A stretch of DNA of 64,000 bases, taken from positions 1-64,000 of the forward strand of contig JAHEYU010000025.1 of assembly GCA_023251435.1 (NCBI GenBank), written 5' to 3'. This stretch comes from Bacteroidota bacterium (GTDB lineage: Bacteria > Bacteroidota > Bacteroidia > Bacteroidales > Prolixibacteraceae). Positions 24,616-34,074 of the stretch are shown piece by piece. The notes below the pieces were generated by a model. That model was not told the DNA's origin and searched no databases. It saw only the letters and a program-made list of their open reading frames with translations. The position numbers were made by a program, and so were the translations under genes. Each line of letters begins with the position of its first letter. Position 1 is the first letter of the stretch.

Positions 24616-27345
24616 TTATAGCATTACTTTTAATTCAGCCCCAAAATACACCGATGGATTTCTGCGGACAAACGAACCCGCCCTTTTATATTCATATTGA
24701 GGGCGATAATTTACAACATTGTTCACATAAAAACTTAATTTCATTTTATCGTAAATTTCTTTCGACAAGCGGAAATTGGGTAGTAGCAATGGCGGCATCA
24801 CTTCTTTCAGATAATAATTTGGATTTTTCTGATCAACAAAGCGAATAAAATCCGGATTTGTCCTCATTTCAGGAGTAAAGACTTTTGTGCTTCCATCAGC
24901 ATAAACAAGGTGCATCGGCGCTTCATCGTATTCAGGAAAATAATAACTATCGTACCAAAGCATCTGAAGCGTGGTTGATAAAATCAGCCGCAACCTCGGC
25001 ACATGGGTCACCATTCGCAGGTTAGTATTCAGCCGCTCGCTTATTTTGCTTTCACCCGCCGGATAAATACCAAAATACAGGTAAGGAGTTGCATTGGTGC
25101 TCGATGGATGATACTGATACGGAACGGTGCTATTGATGCGCTTTGTTCGCAACCATGCCCCATCAAGTGAAAACGAGGTATAGAGAGAATTAATTTTTCC
25201 AAAATCGAAACTAAATTCAACCCCTGATTTCATGGATTCCTGGTTATTGGCCGGCATCCGGAACGAAACCGGGACTGTTGACGGACTAATCGGAAGCAGC
25301 TTTGGATCAGGTTTAATTCCAGCGGTTATTCCATCGCTAATGTACTTGTTGTAGCTGATGAACTGGTAATTACTTGCAAAATCGAATCCATTGGTCAGAT
25401 TCTCTTTGAAAGCTGTAACTATGCCATTCATCTTTTCAATCCTGAAAACAAGGCTGGCCTCCATTTTTATGTTTTCAGATGGCTGAAGCTGCGGATTGGA
25501 AGTTTCATAAATGCGTGTATTGATAACCGAAGTATTAATAAGCGGATCGCCTGCATAGTAACTCAAAGCGCCCAAATCGAAATAAGCTTTGTCGGGGTAC
25601 AAATACAACAATGGCGGCGCTTTAAACGTCTTTCCAACTCCGAAAGCAATGGCCATTTTATCAAAAACCGAATTATTTTTTTTGCTAAGAAACGTATATT
25701 GGGCATTGAACCTGGGTTCGACGAAAAATCCAAGATCGCTTTTATACACTCCGGACGATTGAAAATTATTCAACCTGAACCCGGCCTGTACATCCAGAAA
25801 TGTTTTTCCCAATGTCAGGAATAGCTTGTCTTCCAGATAAACTGAATAATTTTGAAGTGCCGGAATGTCTTTGAATTTTCTGGGGCGCGCAGTGTAAGTC
25901 GATATGAAAGGAGGATTGGTAATGTCGTAAACTTGCCCCTCGCCGTAATTCGTGTTCAGGCGGTAATCAAATCCGTAGAGAATTTTATTGGTCGCTCCTT
26001 TCTTTAAATTGAAAAATTTATTACCAGTCACCTGTCCAAAAACAGTAACCGGTTTCCCATCGATGGTGTAACTGGTAAACTGTTCCGAAGGTAGAAATAT
26101 CCCAAAATTTTCACCTTCGGTGAGCGAAATCGAGATCATTTGTATCCCGCTGGTTGACCGGTATTTGTCTTCGCTGCTTGTTTGATGTGCGTAAGATACA
26201 GAAAATGAATAATCCAGACTAGTAAGCAGTTTTCGTTTTGGCGACCATTTTCCATACATATTGAAACGCAGTCCACGGTCTTTCGTCAAAATTCGTTCGT
26301 TTGAAACCATTGCGTCGGGGTCGGTTTTAAAGTCGTCGATGGTTTCGTAAAAGCTCAATTTCGAATTGAACGTAAATGGGTTGCTTTGCGGTCCGAATAG
26401 TTTTGAAAATCCTATCTCGGAAGTCAATCTGTTAAATCCCTGATATTTGCTCCGGATATCATCAAACGACTGCAAATAATCGAAATTGAAATTCACATTG
26501 CTGCGTATTGATTTCAGAATGACACCTTTCCCGAAAGTCAACTGCTTTATTTTGGGATCGGTTTTCAACTTAATTTCAAAAGGAGTGTGTCCTGATTTTG
26601 TTTTTATCAGCACAGCCCCCGAAGTAAGATCGCCATAGATAACCGATGGAACTCCCCGGATAACTTCAACCGATTCGATTTGGTCGGTGGCTATTTGTCG
26701 CAGATCGATACCCGAGCCAGCCGCTGTGCTAAAATTGTCGTCTGATTTTGAAGTTGCAAAAGTTTGCAGATTGGCATCGTTTGAGACTGGCGCCCCATCT
26801 ACCATGATGGCAGTTCCCATTGCGCTGTTGGCATCATCTCCAATCTCACGGATTGAAATTCTCTGTGCTGACCTTAAATCAGGATTAGTTGAAAGATTAC
26901 CCGGAAGCAATTGCAGCACATCGGCCAGACTTGTAGGTTGAACGTGTTCAATTGCGGCATTGCCAATGACTGAAGAAGTAATAAGCCCGTTGTCGTTTTT
27001 TGAAATTACTATAATTTCTTCCATATCATACGAAACCGGGATCATTATAATCTCGAAATTTGATTCGGATAAAAGTGCAGATTCAAATTTTTCAATATAA
27101 GTTTCGAATCCTAAACAATGAACTTCGATGGTAAAAAAAGGAATATTTGACAGCTTGACACTAAAAAATCCGAGTATGTCTGATGATGTCCATGAATCGG
27201 TTTCCTGAACATGTATCGAAGCAAAGCTGACTGGTTCTCCAGTTTTTTTGCTTAACAGTTTTCCACGAAATATTTGCGGCGACTGAGCGAAAATTCCTGA
27301 TGTTAAAGTCAATAAACACAAGCAGGCGACAATCCATTTCAACAT
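24616..27345 (-). CDS. TonB-dependent outer-membrane receptor
   Basis: The protein is about 909 residues: signal peptide (MLKWIVACLCLLTLTSGIFAQ), carboxypeptidase-D-like regulatory domain (FRGKLLSKKTGEPVSFASI, about 25-100), TonB plug (about 110-235, with QRISIREIGDD, VMVDG-like TAIMVDGAPVS and VIRGVPSVIYGDLTSGAV) and a 22-strand barrel ending YFGAELKVML. Such receptors import ligands with proton-motive force via TonB. An upstream Met at 27393 is possible, but the signal peptide favours 27345. The substrate is unknown. The coupled ABC genes suggest a metal, metal chelate or peptide. Confidence 0.9.
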   Translation of the reverse strand: MLKWIVACLCLLTLTSGIFAQSPQIFRGKLLSKKTGEPVSFASIHVQETDSWTSSDILGFFSVKLSNIPFFTIEVHCLGFETYIEKFESALLSESNFEIIMIPVSYDMEEIIVISKNDNGLITSSVIGNAAIEHVQPTSLADVLQLLPGNLSTNPDLRSAQRISIREIGDDANSAMGTAIMVDGAPVSNDANLQTFATSKSDDNFSTAAGSGIDLRQIATDQIESVEVIRGVPSVIYGDLTSGAVLIKTKSGHTPFEIKLKTDPKIKQLTFGKGVILKSIRSNVNFNFDYLQSFDDIRSKYQGFNRLTSEIGFSKLFGPQSNPFTFNSKLSFYETIDDFKTDPDAMVSNERILTKDRGLRFNMYGKWSPKRKLLTSLDYSFSVSYAHQTSSEDKYRSTSGIQMISISLTEGENFGIFLPSEQFTSYTIDGKPVTVFGQVTGNKFFNLKKGATNKILYGFDYRLNTNYGEGQVYDITNPPFISTYTARPRKFKDIPALQNYSVYLEDKLFLTLGKTFLDVQAGFRLNNFQSSGVYKSDLGFFVEPRFNAQYTFLSKKNNSVFDKMAIAFGVGKTFKAPPLLYLYPDKAYFDLGALSYYAGDPLINTSVINTRIYETSNPQLQPSENIKMEASLVFRIEKMNGIVTAFKENLTNGFDFASNYQFISYNKYISDGITAGIKPDPKLLPISPSTVPVSFRMPANNQESMKSGVEFSFDFGKINSLYTSFSLDGAWLRTKRINSTVPYQYHPSSTNATPYLYFGIYPAGESKISERLNTNLRMVTHVPRLRLILSTTLQMLWYDSYYFPEYDEAPMHLVYADGSTKVFTPEMRTNPDFIRFVDQKNPNYYLKEVMPPLLLPNFRLSKEIYDKMKLSFYVNNVVNYRPQYEYKRAGSFVRRNPSVYFGAELKVML

Positions 27346-27409
27346 AAATACTGTTTCAGGTTTTTTGAAAAGACGAATGGCTGGAAGTAGCATCCGACCT
27401 CCTAAACTA

Positions 27410-29776
27410 TTATTTTAAAATAACTTTTTGAGTATATTTTTTACCGTCAATCAATGCTCCAACAATATAAATTCCGGGAGTAAACGAGTTGTATTCAATC
27501 CTGTAATTTTGGGAACGAGGTTCAGTAATAGCCACTAGTTGTCCTGAAATGCTGTACACCATGCAGCGATCAATATTCTTTTCGGCAGAAACCAGTTCCA
27601 ACGCTGATGTTCCGTACAAAACCTTTAACGGGTTCGGTGATTTTACTTCGGCGATAAAAGTTTTTACATCAAGATCTGCTACCGCAACTTTATAAACGTT
27701 TGATTTCCCCAAAACATACAATGAATCATTCAAGACTTTACCCGCCGCAAAAATGGCAACTCCCAGGTTACAGTCTTTCCAGTTCGTACCCCCATCGTTT
27801 GTAAATTTATTTGCAGTTGAAGATCCTACCGACATGAACGAGTTATTATCCAGTACTACAAAATCTAATCCTCCATTCACCCCGCTAAATTTCGTAAAAG
27901 TGATGCCGCCATCTTTTGTGGCAAATACACCTTTGTTGTTGGAAGTCGGAAAATACACTTCATCAACAGACCGCATTGCTACTGAACTTATAACCAAATT
28001 ACTATCAGTTCCAATGGTAAGTTTCGGGTATAAATCGGTAAAAGTTTTTCCACCGTCGGTTGTTTTCAGGAGGATTTTATTGCCCGCCAAATAACCGGTT
28101 TCTCCTGAAAATTTAATTGAATATACAATAGCGCTCCCAAAATCGTTTGTCACTGCACTCCACAAATCGCCTCCATCGGTTGTTTTAAACACACGCGAAT
28201 GTTTAGTTACCGTTTTCGGTATGGAAATGGTATCAGACCAACCAACATACATAAATACAGTTTTGGCATCTACACATTCGATGGTGTAATTATCCATGGC
28301 ATAACATCCTTTTAGTGTCGGATATTTTGACGCATCAGTTGGGGTGTCTTTTCCAACGTTTTTGGTATTGAGTACTTTCCACGTTTTCCAGGCATCTTCT
28401 GTTTTATAAATCAAGCCGTTCAAAAAATAATCTTCACCTGAAGGATAATCAACAAGTTTTACCCAGCGGGATGTAAGATATCCGGCATTACCCGATGTGC
28501 TTACACTCCGAAAATCGAATTTCCCGCCAGAAACAATCAACGCCGGGAATGAAACATCTGTCCATGTTTTTCCTCCATCTGTTGTCTTTTTTACAACCTG
28601 GTCGTCGCCAATTATCAACGCATTTTTCCCATCGAACAATTTCATCTTCTGAAGAATTGAATTACCCTCTACAAGGGTTTTAGATACCCATTTGTAATTT
28701 CCGGCCTTCAAGTCCGAAACTGCCATTTTATATATTGCGGAGGTCGCCATTACGTATAGCGAATCGCTGAATACACCCGGAATATCCCAACTTGTTTTCC
28801 CGGGATAGCAAGAAACCCACGTTGCGCCGCCATCAATCGTTGCTTTCGATGCTGATGAAGCTCCAAGTACGATCATGGTTTTATCGTCAAGTCTAAAAAA
28901 ATCATTACCACCGGTTGTCCCGCTTAATTTAGAAAATGTTTTACCTCCATCAGCCGAGGTATAAACACCATTAATAGTTATTACATGAATTTCATTCTCT
29001 TTGAACGACCTTATTTCATTTATAAAAGCTGTACTTCCGGCAACCAAAGAAAGAGCAGGGAAAAGGTCGGTAACAACATCGTTTTCGGATGATGCCTTCA
29101 GCAATATTTTGTTGCCGCCTATGTAAATATCAGACCCAAATTTTTTCATGGCATTTACATAAACTCCACCGAAATCGTGGGTAATGGCAGTCCATTTTGC
29201 TCCGCCATCATTGGTTTTAAAAACAGCCGAATGTGGTTTTTTTGTTCCTGAAAGAACATCAAACCAGTGCAAAAAAACCATTGCTCCTGCACTGCTTATA
29301 CTTAAAACGGTGAAAGGATTAATGTATATACTCCCTTTTGCATTTGGATTTATCGCCGGGCTGAGCCCCTCTCCAATTTTCGAAAGATCAAGTTGCGACC
29401 ATGTTGCACCATTATCTAAAGTTTTAAGCAAAACACCATTCACAAAAACATCCTCTTCAGCTCCTATCGGACTTTTTACCAGTATCGTTTTTCTTCCCAC
29501 AATATAACCGACTCCATCATTGATGCTTAAATCATTAAAACTGTATTTTGGATTTAGCAAGCCAACATCATTCCACGAAATTCCTTTGTCAGTAGTAATC
29601 TTGAAAGTCCTAACATATCCGGCAATAACTGCGGTATTTTCATCGTGAATACTCATTCCCTGGAGATTATTGTCTTTGCTAATCTCCTGAGCTTTCCATT
29701 TAAATACAGGATTCGATAATTGTGAAAAAGAGAGTAAAGGGGCAGAAAATATTAATACTAAAATCAATAGTTTCAT
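27410..29776 (-). CDS. Secreted YCF48/sortilin-like beta-propeller protein with type IX secretion tail
   Basis: The 788-residue protein has a signal peptide and many T-x-D-G-G-x-T-W repeats (FKTNDGGAKWTAITHDFGG, KTTDGGKTWTDVSF, FKTTDGGDLWSAVTNDFGS, FATKDGGITFTKFSG), the mark of sortilin/photosystem-assembly-type propellers. Two halves (about 20-370 and 370-720) repeat the same block order, indicating internal duplication. The last 75 residues (MVYSISGQLVAITEPRS, FTPGIYIVGALIDGKKYTQKVIL) are a type A T9SS sorting domain, so it should be exported to the surface. It lies just upstream of the TonB receptor on the same strand and may bind the receptor's ligand. Confidence 0.88.
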   Translation of the reverse strand: MKLLILVLIFSAPLLSFSQLSNPVFKWKAQEISKDNNLQGMSIHDENTAVIAGYVRTFKITTDKGISWNDVGLLNPKYSFNDLSINDGVGYIVGRKTILVKSPIGAEEDVFVNGVLLKTLDNGATWSQLDLSKIGEGLSPAINPNAKGSIYINPFTVLSISSAGAMVFLHWFDVLSGTKKPHSAVFKTNDGGAKWTAITHDFGGVYVNAMKKFGSDIYIGGNKILLKASSENDVVTDLFPALSLVAGSTAFINEIRSFKENEIHVITINGVYTSADGGKTFSKLSGTTGGNDFFRLDDKTMIVLGASSASKATIDGGATWVSCYPGKTSWDIPGVFSDSLYVMATSAIYKMAVSDLKAGNYKWVSKTLVEGNSILQKMKLFDGKNALIIGDDQVVKKTTDGGKTWTDVSFPALIVSGGKFDFRSVSTSGNAGYLTSRWVKLVDYPSGEDYFLNGLIYKTEDAWKTWKVLNTKNVGKDTPTDASKYPTLKGCYAMDNYTIECVDAKTVFMYVGWSDTISIPKTVTKHSRVFKTTDGGDLWSAVTNDFGSAIVYSIKFSGETGYLAGNKILLKTTDGGKTFTDLYPKLTIGTDSNLVISSVAMRSVDEVYFPTSNNKGVFATKDGGITFTKFSGVNGGLDFVVLDNNSFMSVGSSTANKFTNDGGTNWKDCNLGVAIFAAGKVLNDSLYVLGKSNVYKVAVADLDVKTFIAEVKSPNPLKVLYGTSALELVSAEKNIDRCMVYSISGQLVAITEPRSQNYRIEYNSFTPGIYIVGALIDGKKYTQKVILK

Positions 29777-29840
29777 AAAGACATTCTTAAGGTTAGATTA
29801 GACTTTTAAATTGCCCAAGATAATCAATTTTTCCAGACCA

Positions 29841-30275
29841 TTATTTCATGCGAAGGTTAGGGTAATAGGTATCAACAAATTTAATGGCTTCTAATTTGGT
29901 TTGAAAAAGATCACCTTCAGTTTCATTCCAGTCATCTCCTTCCTTAAGGGTAAATTTATCACACCCTTCAACAGGTGACATGTCAATATTTTCAAGTGAC
30001 CTCATCTTAATTTTATCAGATTGAATGCTGATTACTTTTGCATGTACCACTTTTATTCTTAATGGGAATCCATTTCTATCATCAACGATTACAATTCCGT
30101 AACAAGCTATTCCTTCTTTCACCCATGAACCAAGCTTTTTCTGGATCATTTCATTTGAATCCTCTTTAGGTTCATATTTATACTGCTCCAAAATTTTTGA
30201 TTTATCGCTTTGACCACAGCCCGGCATAAAGAAAAACAATAAAACGCCTGCAATAATCAAGATCAATTGTTTCAT
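29841..30275 (-). CDS. Small lipoprotein of unknown function
   Basis: The 144-residue protein starts at 30275 with a signal peptide whose lipobox-like end is FFFMPGC. The mature part is charged, with GIACYGIVIVDDRNGFPLRIKVVHAKV in the middle, and has no motif I recognise. A full promoter lies at 30314-30347. It is 64 bases upstream of the propeller gene and could be the first gene of the TonB/ABC operon. An ORF extending upstream has no signal peptide at its start, so I prefer 30275. Confidence 0.65.
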   Translation of the reverse strand: MKQLILIIAGVLLFFFMPGCGQSDKSKILEQYKYEPKEDSNEMIQKKLGSWVKEGIACYGIVIVDDRNGFPLRIKVVHAKVISIQSDKIKMRSLENIDMSPVEGCDKFTLKEGDDWNETEGDLFQTKLEAIKFVDTYYPNLRMK

Positions 30276-30313
30276 AAGTTTTTGAAAAATTAAGTCGAAC
30301 TCCAATAATTGGC

Positions 30314-30347
30314 CAAATATATCAATCCATTGTACTAAAAGTGCAAA
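30314..30347 (-). promoter_or_regulatory. Promoter for the lipoprotein and possibly the TonB/ABC operon
   Basis: On the minus strand TTTG (30344-30347), 22 bases, TATATTTG (30314-30321). Initiation near 30307 gives a leader of about 30 bases to the lipoprotein ATG. Confidence 0.65.
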
Positions 30348-30470
30348 AAATATCAATAAATATCTTTGCGGAATTATAAAAAAGCTTGACCTGTTGAAAT
30401 AGGGATATATTTTTACACACTCATTAACAGCATTTTACATATTCATCATGCAAAACAAAAAGAACAACAA

Positions 30471-30505
30471 AAAAAAATGACCCGCGATTTGCGAGGCCAT
30501 TTTCT
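30471..30505 (-). terminator. Terminator after the ECF sigma gene
   Basis: On the minus strand AAAATGGCCTCGC pairs with GCGGGTCATTTT (one bulge and one mismatch) around AAATC, followed by a T run. It lies 33 bases after the sigma stop. Confidence 0.75.
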
Positions 30506-30537
30506 TATCAAATTCACTTACTATATCTATTAAAACC

Positions 30538-31044
30538 TTAATACGCGTAATCTTTCAACGATTTTTCAAGCTTTTTCCGTGTAAAGAAAATACGACTCTT
30601 TACAGTTCCCAGTGGAAGAGTGAGCTCTTCAGCAATCTCTTTGTACTTATATCCATCGAGAAACATATTGAAAGGAACTTTGTATTCATCTTCCAAAGCA
30701 TTTATACATTTTACAATCTCTTTCGAACTGTAAATTGATTCAGGCGACGGATAACTTTTGTCTTTTGAAAACTTAAGGTGGAAATCGTTGTTTGCTCCGT
30801 CGAAAGTACTTTTTGATTTTACATTCCGTCGGTAATTATTAATAAACGTGTTTTTCATGATGGTATAAATCCACGCTTTGAAATTTGTATTTTGGGCAAA
30901 CTTATCTCTATAGGTGAGCGCTTTCAAAAATGTTTCCTGAAGAAGATCCTGCGCTTTTTCGTGATCAGAAGTCAGGCTTAATGCATAATACAACAACTTG
31001 TCTTGCAAGCCTAAAAGTGCGGTGTTGAATTGAAGCTGTGTCAT
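30538..31044 (-). CDS. ECF-type RNA polymerase sigma factor
   Basis: The 168-residue protein has sigma region 2 (YALSLTSDHEKAQDLLQETFLKAL and FKAWIYTIMKNTFINNYRR) and region 4 (YKVPFNMFLDGYKYKEIAEELTLPLGTVKSRIFFTRKKLEKSL). It matches the stand-alone ECF sigma factors common in Bacteroidota. No FecR-type anti-sigma gene is adjacent, so its control is not evident here. It has its own -7 box (31076-31083) and terminator. It lies upstream of the TonB/ABC cluster on the same strand and divergent from a second TonB receptor; regulation of either is only a guess. Confidence 0.92.
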   Translation of the reverse strand: MTQLQFNTALLGLQDKLLYYALSLTSDHEKAQDLLQETFLKALTYRDKFAQNTNFKAWIYTIMKNTFINNYRRNVKSKSTFDGANNDFHLKFSKDKSYPSPESIYSSKEIVKCINALEDEYKVPFNMFLDGYKYKEIAEELTLPLGTVKSRIFFTRKKLEKSLKDYAY

Positions 31045-31370
31045 GGCGTTCGTTTTTTGTTTGTTAATAATGATACAAATATAAAGATTCGTTTTACTAA
31101 TAAAAGGATTTAAGAGTCTTTTATTCTTCGATATTTTTTATAGCTTATAAAGATTATTTATACAGATAATGATTTGGGGCTTGATTTGAAACTATACGCA
31201 GTGTACATAAGTTTGTTTCTTCATTACAACATGTTATTAAACAAACATTTCCGGAGATGAAAAGTTGGAAATGCCATTAATTTTTAGTATTTAAATCGGT
31301 ATCCAAAATGCAACAACTTGACCCATCTCAAATAATTATTACTTTAGCCGCCGCTTATTTTAAGTTATAA
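31045..31370. other. Divergent intergenic region between sigma factor and TonB receptor
   Basis: It contains the sigma gene's -7 box. I looked for a cobalamin riboswitch before the TonB receptor and saw no B12-box-like segment. TACTTTAG near 31340 is a poor -7 match that might serve the receptor. Otherwise AT-rich and featureless. Confidence 0.4.
31076..31083 (-). promoter_or_regulatory. -7 box for the ECF sigma gene
   Basis: TATATTTG on the minus strand is an exact TAnnTTTG match, about 30 bases from the ATG. No clear -33 TTTG. The match suggests transcription by the primary sigma factor. Confidence 0.5.
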
Positions 31371-33395
31371 ATGAAAAAAGTAATTAAATCCCACCGGGCT
31401 GAAATGTTTACATTTAAACGTTGGGGACGAAAAGCTTATTCATTGTTCAGTGTACTTAAACAACCTGTGCGCATTGGCGTGTTAATGGTTGCTTATACTT
31501 CTGTTTCTGAACCTGAATTACTTTTTGCCCAAACCGACAGTTTGAAGGTAAGCATGGAATACAATCTCGACGAGGTCGAGGTTAGTGCCCAAAGATCACC
31601 TGTTACTTTCTCGCAGGTGGCACGGATCGTATCCGTAATCGAGAGAAATGAGATTGAGGCAGCACCCGTACAAAGTCTTCAGGAACTGCTTGAATATGCG
31701 CTAAGTGTTGATGTCAGGCAGCGCGGTGTTCACGGAGTTCAGGCCGATATCTCGGTCAGGGGCGGGTCCTTCGATCAAACCCTAATTCTTCTAAACGGCA
31801 TCAACATCTCCGATCCGCAAACGGGTCATCACTCGCTCAATCTACCCGTCAGCTTTAAAAACATTCAACGAATCGAAATTCTGGAAGGTCCGGCAGCCAG
31901 GGTATTCGGCCCAAATGCTTTTTCGGGAGCCATTAACATTATTACAAGTTCCGAGGGAAATTCAGGCGTAAAACTTGATATTGCAGGTGGGCAGCACCAA
32001 ATGGCCGACGTCAACGTCTCCGGAAATCTCCAATCAGGAAACTGGAGCCAGTTTGTGGCTTTTAACCGGATATCGTCTGACGGATACATCGACAATACAG
32101 ATTTTAAAACTTATAATGCTTTTTATCAGGCAAAACTAGATACAAAACCAGGGACACTCGGTTTCCAGTTTGGAAGAACCAACAAAGCTTTTGGTGCAAA
32201 TAGCTTTTATACCGCTACTTATCCAAATCAGTTTGAAGAAACCAAAACTACTTTTGCTTCATTGAAATTCGAAACCGGCTCAAAAATCCATTTAACTCCT
32301 TCGGTTTACTGGCGGAGGCATCAAGATCGGTTCGAACTTTTCAGAAGCGAACCGGCAAGTTGGTATGCAGGGCATAATTACCATTTAACAGATATTTTTG
32401 GCAGTAACCTGAATGCATGGTTCTCATCGGCATTTGGCAAAACTGCTTTCGGAGCCGAAATCAGGAGCGAAAATGTTTGGAGTAATGTTTTAGGTAAAGC
32501 ACTCGCTTCCCCTATCGAAGTTCCGGGCGAATCCGAAAAGTTCTTTACAAAATCATATTCGCGCACAACCATTTCCTATTTTGCCGAACATTCAGTTTAC
32601 CTGAAGAATCTTTCGATTTCGGCCGGAGCAATGGCAAACCGCATTTCGGATCTTGGGTTCGGATGGAATATTTATCCCGGAATGGATGCCTCGTTTACAA
32701 TTTCAAATAATGTAAAACTATACGGATCTGCCAACTCGAGCCTCCGGATGCCAACATTCACCGATCTTTTCTACAATGGCCCGACAAATATCGGAAACCC
32801 TGACCTGAAACCTGAAAAGTCAGTTACCTACGAAGGTGGGCTGAAACTTACCTACAAAGGATTTTCAGGACATGCCGGTGTTTATCACCGTCGGGGCAAA
32901 GACTTGATTGATTGGATTCGTGAAAAGGAAACAGAAAAATGGCAAACAAAAAACCTTACCAACATCAATTCAACCGGAATTGAGATAAGCGGCGACTTGT
33001 TTCCTGAAAAAGTATGGAACAAGCCTGTTTTTATTACCAAGCTCGGGATAAATTACTCGTACAGCGAATTAAATAAGAACAATTATAATGTATTCTCTTA
33101 TTACGTACTCGATAATCTGAAACAAAAGCTCGACATCGAACTCAATCATAAAATCTGGAATAAACTAAAAGGTTCGTGGCGGGTAAGTTATCAGGATAGA
33201 AACGGGATGCGGACACAAGCAGAACCTTACGAACCCTTTTGGCTGGTTAATGCACGTATCATGTGGAAAACTCATTCATCTGAAATATACTTACTGGCAG
33301 CCAACCTGTTAGATACTAAATATTTTGATTTTGGAACAATAGAACAACCGGGCCGTTGGATCAGTGTTGGAATCAGTCATCAGTTAAGATTATAG
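31371..33395 (+). CDS. TonB-dependent receptor (BtuB/CirA-like)
   Basis: The 674-residue protein has a long N-terminal leader containing FKRWGRKAYSLFSVLKQPVRIGVL before LLFAQ, a leader type I associate with one group of Bacteroidota receptors. A TonB-box/plug follows (LDEVEVSAQRSP, DISVRGGSFDQTLILLNGI, IEILEGPAARVFGPNAFSGAINI), then a barrel ending in WISVGISHQLRL. It lacks the carboxypeptidase-like N-domain of SusC-type receptors. The plug is similar in layout to BtuB, but no B12 riboswitch or Btu transporter is visible here, so the substrate is open. Confidence 0.88.
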   Translation: MKKVIKSHRAEMFTFKRWGRKAYSLFSVLKQPVRIGVLMVAYTSVSEPELLFAQTDSLKVSMEYNLDEVEVSAQRSPVTFSQVARIVSVIERNEIEAAPVQSLQELLEYALSVDVRQRGVHGVQADISVRGGSFDQTLILLNGINISDPQTGHHSLNLPVSFKNIQRIEILEGPAARVFGPNAFSGAINIITSSEGNSGVKLDIAGGQHQMADVNVSGNLQSGNWSQFVAFNRISSDGYIDNTDFKTYNAFYQAKLDTKPGTLGFQFGRTNKAFGANSFYTATYPNQFEETKTTFASLKFETGSKIHLTPSVYWRRHQDRFELFRSEPASWYAGHNYHLTDIFGSNLNAWFSSAFGKTAFGAEIRSENVWSNVLGKALASPIEVPGESEKFFTKSYSRTTISYFAEHSVYLKNLSISAGAMANRISDLGFGWNIYPGMDASFTISNNVKLYGSANSSLRMPTFTDLFYNGPTNIGNPDLKPEKSVTYEGGLKLTYKGFSGHAGVYHRRGKDLIDWIREKETEKWQTKNLTNINSTGIEISGDLFPEKVWNKPVFITKLGINYSYSELNKNNYNVFSYYVLDNLKQKLDIELNHKIWNKLKGSWRVSYQDRNGMRTQAEPYEPFWLVNARIMWKTHSSEIYLLAANLLDTKYFDFGTIEQPGRWISVGISHQLRL

Positions 33396-33459
33396 AACCA
33401 TCTGCTTTTACTTTGGGGGAAAGTGTTATCTTCGTCCACTGAAAAATAAATTTGAACGT

Positions 33460-33873
33460 ATGTTAAAAGGAATATTAGCGATTAGTGGTCAACCGGGACT
33501 TTTCAAAATGGTGACCGAAGCAAAAAACAGCATTATTGTAGAATCCTTGCTTACAGGCAAGCGTATTCCAGCCTACTCAACCTCCAAAATAAGTGCATTG
33601 GCCGACATTTCGGTATTTACTGAAACAGGTGAAATTCAGCTAAAAGAATTATTTAAACGAATTCAGGAAAGCGGGAAAGAAATTTCGCCAAAAGTTTCAC
33701 CAGCAGAAATCAAAACGATTTTTGAAGAAGTAATTCCGGAGTACGATAAAAGCAGAGTTTATGCTTCTGATATGAAGAAAATCATTCAGTGGTATCAGTT
33801 GCTGAACGAAAAAGACCTGTTGAACGAACCGGAAGTTGAAGAGGAAAAACCGGAAGAAAAAGAATCAGAATAA
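33460..33873 (+). CDS. DUF5606-family protein
   Basis: The 137-residue soluble protein begins MLKGILAISGQPGLFKMVTE, which I recognise as DUF5606, confined to Bacteroidota. A beta-rich N-terminal half (IVESLLTGKRIPAYSTSKISALADISVFT) is followed by helices and a very acidic Glu/Pro tail. There is no signal peptide. It lies 64 bases after the TonB receptor and ends at a good terminator. Function unknown; the N-terminal fold resembles small SH3-like domains only loosely. Confidence 0.82.
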   Translation: MLKGILAISGQPGLFKMVTEAKNSIIVESLLTGKRIPAYSTSKISALADISVFTETGEIQLKELFKRIQESGKEISPKVSPAEIKTIFEEVIPEYDKSRVYASDMKKIIQWYQLLNEKDLLNEPEVEEEKPEEKESE

Positions 33874-33880
33874 TAAATCG

Positions 33881-33914
33881 AAAGAACCGCACCGAAAAAT
33901 GCGGTTCTTTTCTT
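33881..33914 (+). terminator. Terminator after the DUF5606 gene
   Basis: AAAGAACCGCA pairs with TGCGGTTCTTT around an 8-base loop and is followed by TTCTTT. It lies seven bases after the stop. Confidence 0.85.
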
Positions 33915-33941
33915 TATAAGGAATCCGGAATATTACCCAAT

Positions 33942-34040
33942 GTCATAAAAGTCAATCAATTGTAATTTGGTAGTCATTAAGTTGCCAGTAAATGACAATC
34001 GAATGACAATAAATGAACAACAACTGACTGACGCGAATGC
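33942..34040 (+). repeat. GTCATT/AATGAC phased array C
   Basis: GTCATA 33942, GTCAAT 33951, GTAATT 33962 and GTCATT 33973, then AATGAC 33991 and 34002, AATGAA 34012, and a GACTGACGCGAA segment resembling the core of arrays B and D. Steps are 9-11 bases. It lies between convergent genes. Confidence 0.7.
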
Positions 34041-34074
34041 CGAACAAGTAAATAAAAGAGACAATCATTAAACT

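Noticed and set aside
30361-30368. Plus-strand TATCTTTG as an sRNA promoter
   Set aside because: No -33 box at proper spacing and no plus-strand gene or terminator within reach.
31045-31370. Cobalamin riboswitch before the BtuB-like TonB receptor
   Set aside because: I looked for B12-box-like and paired elements in the 326-base leader and found none.
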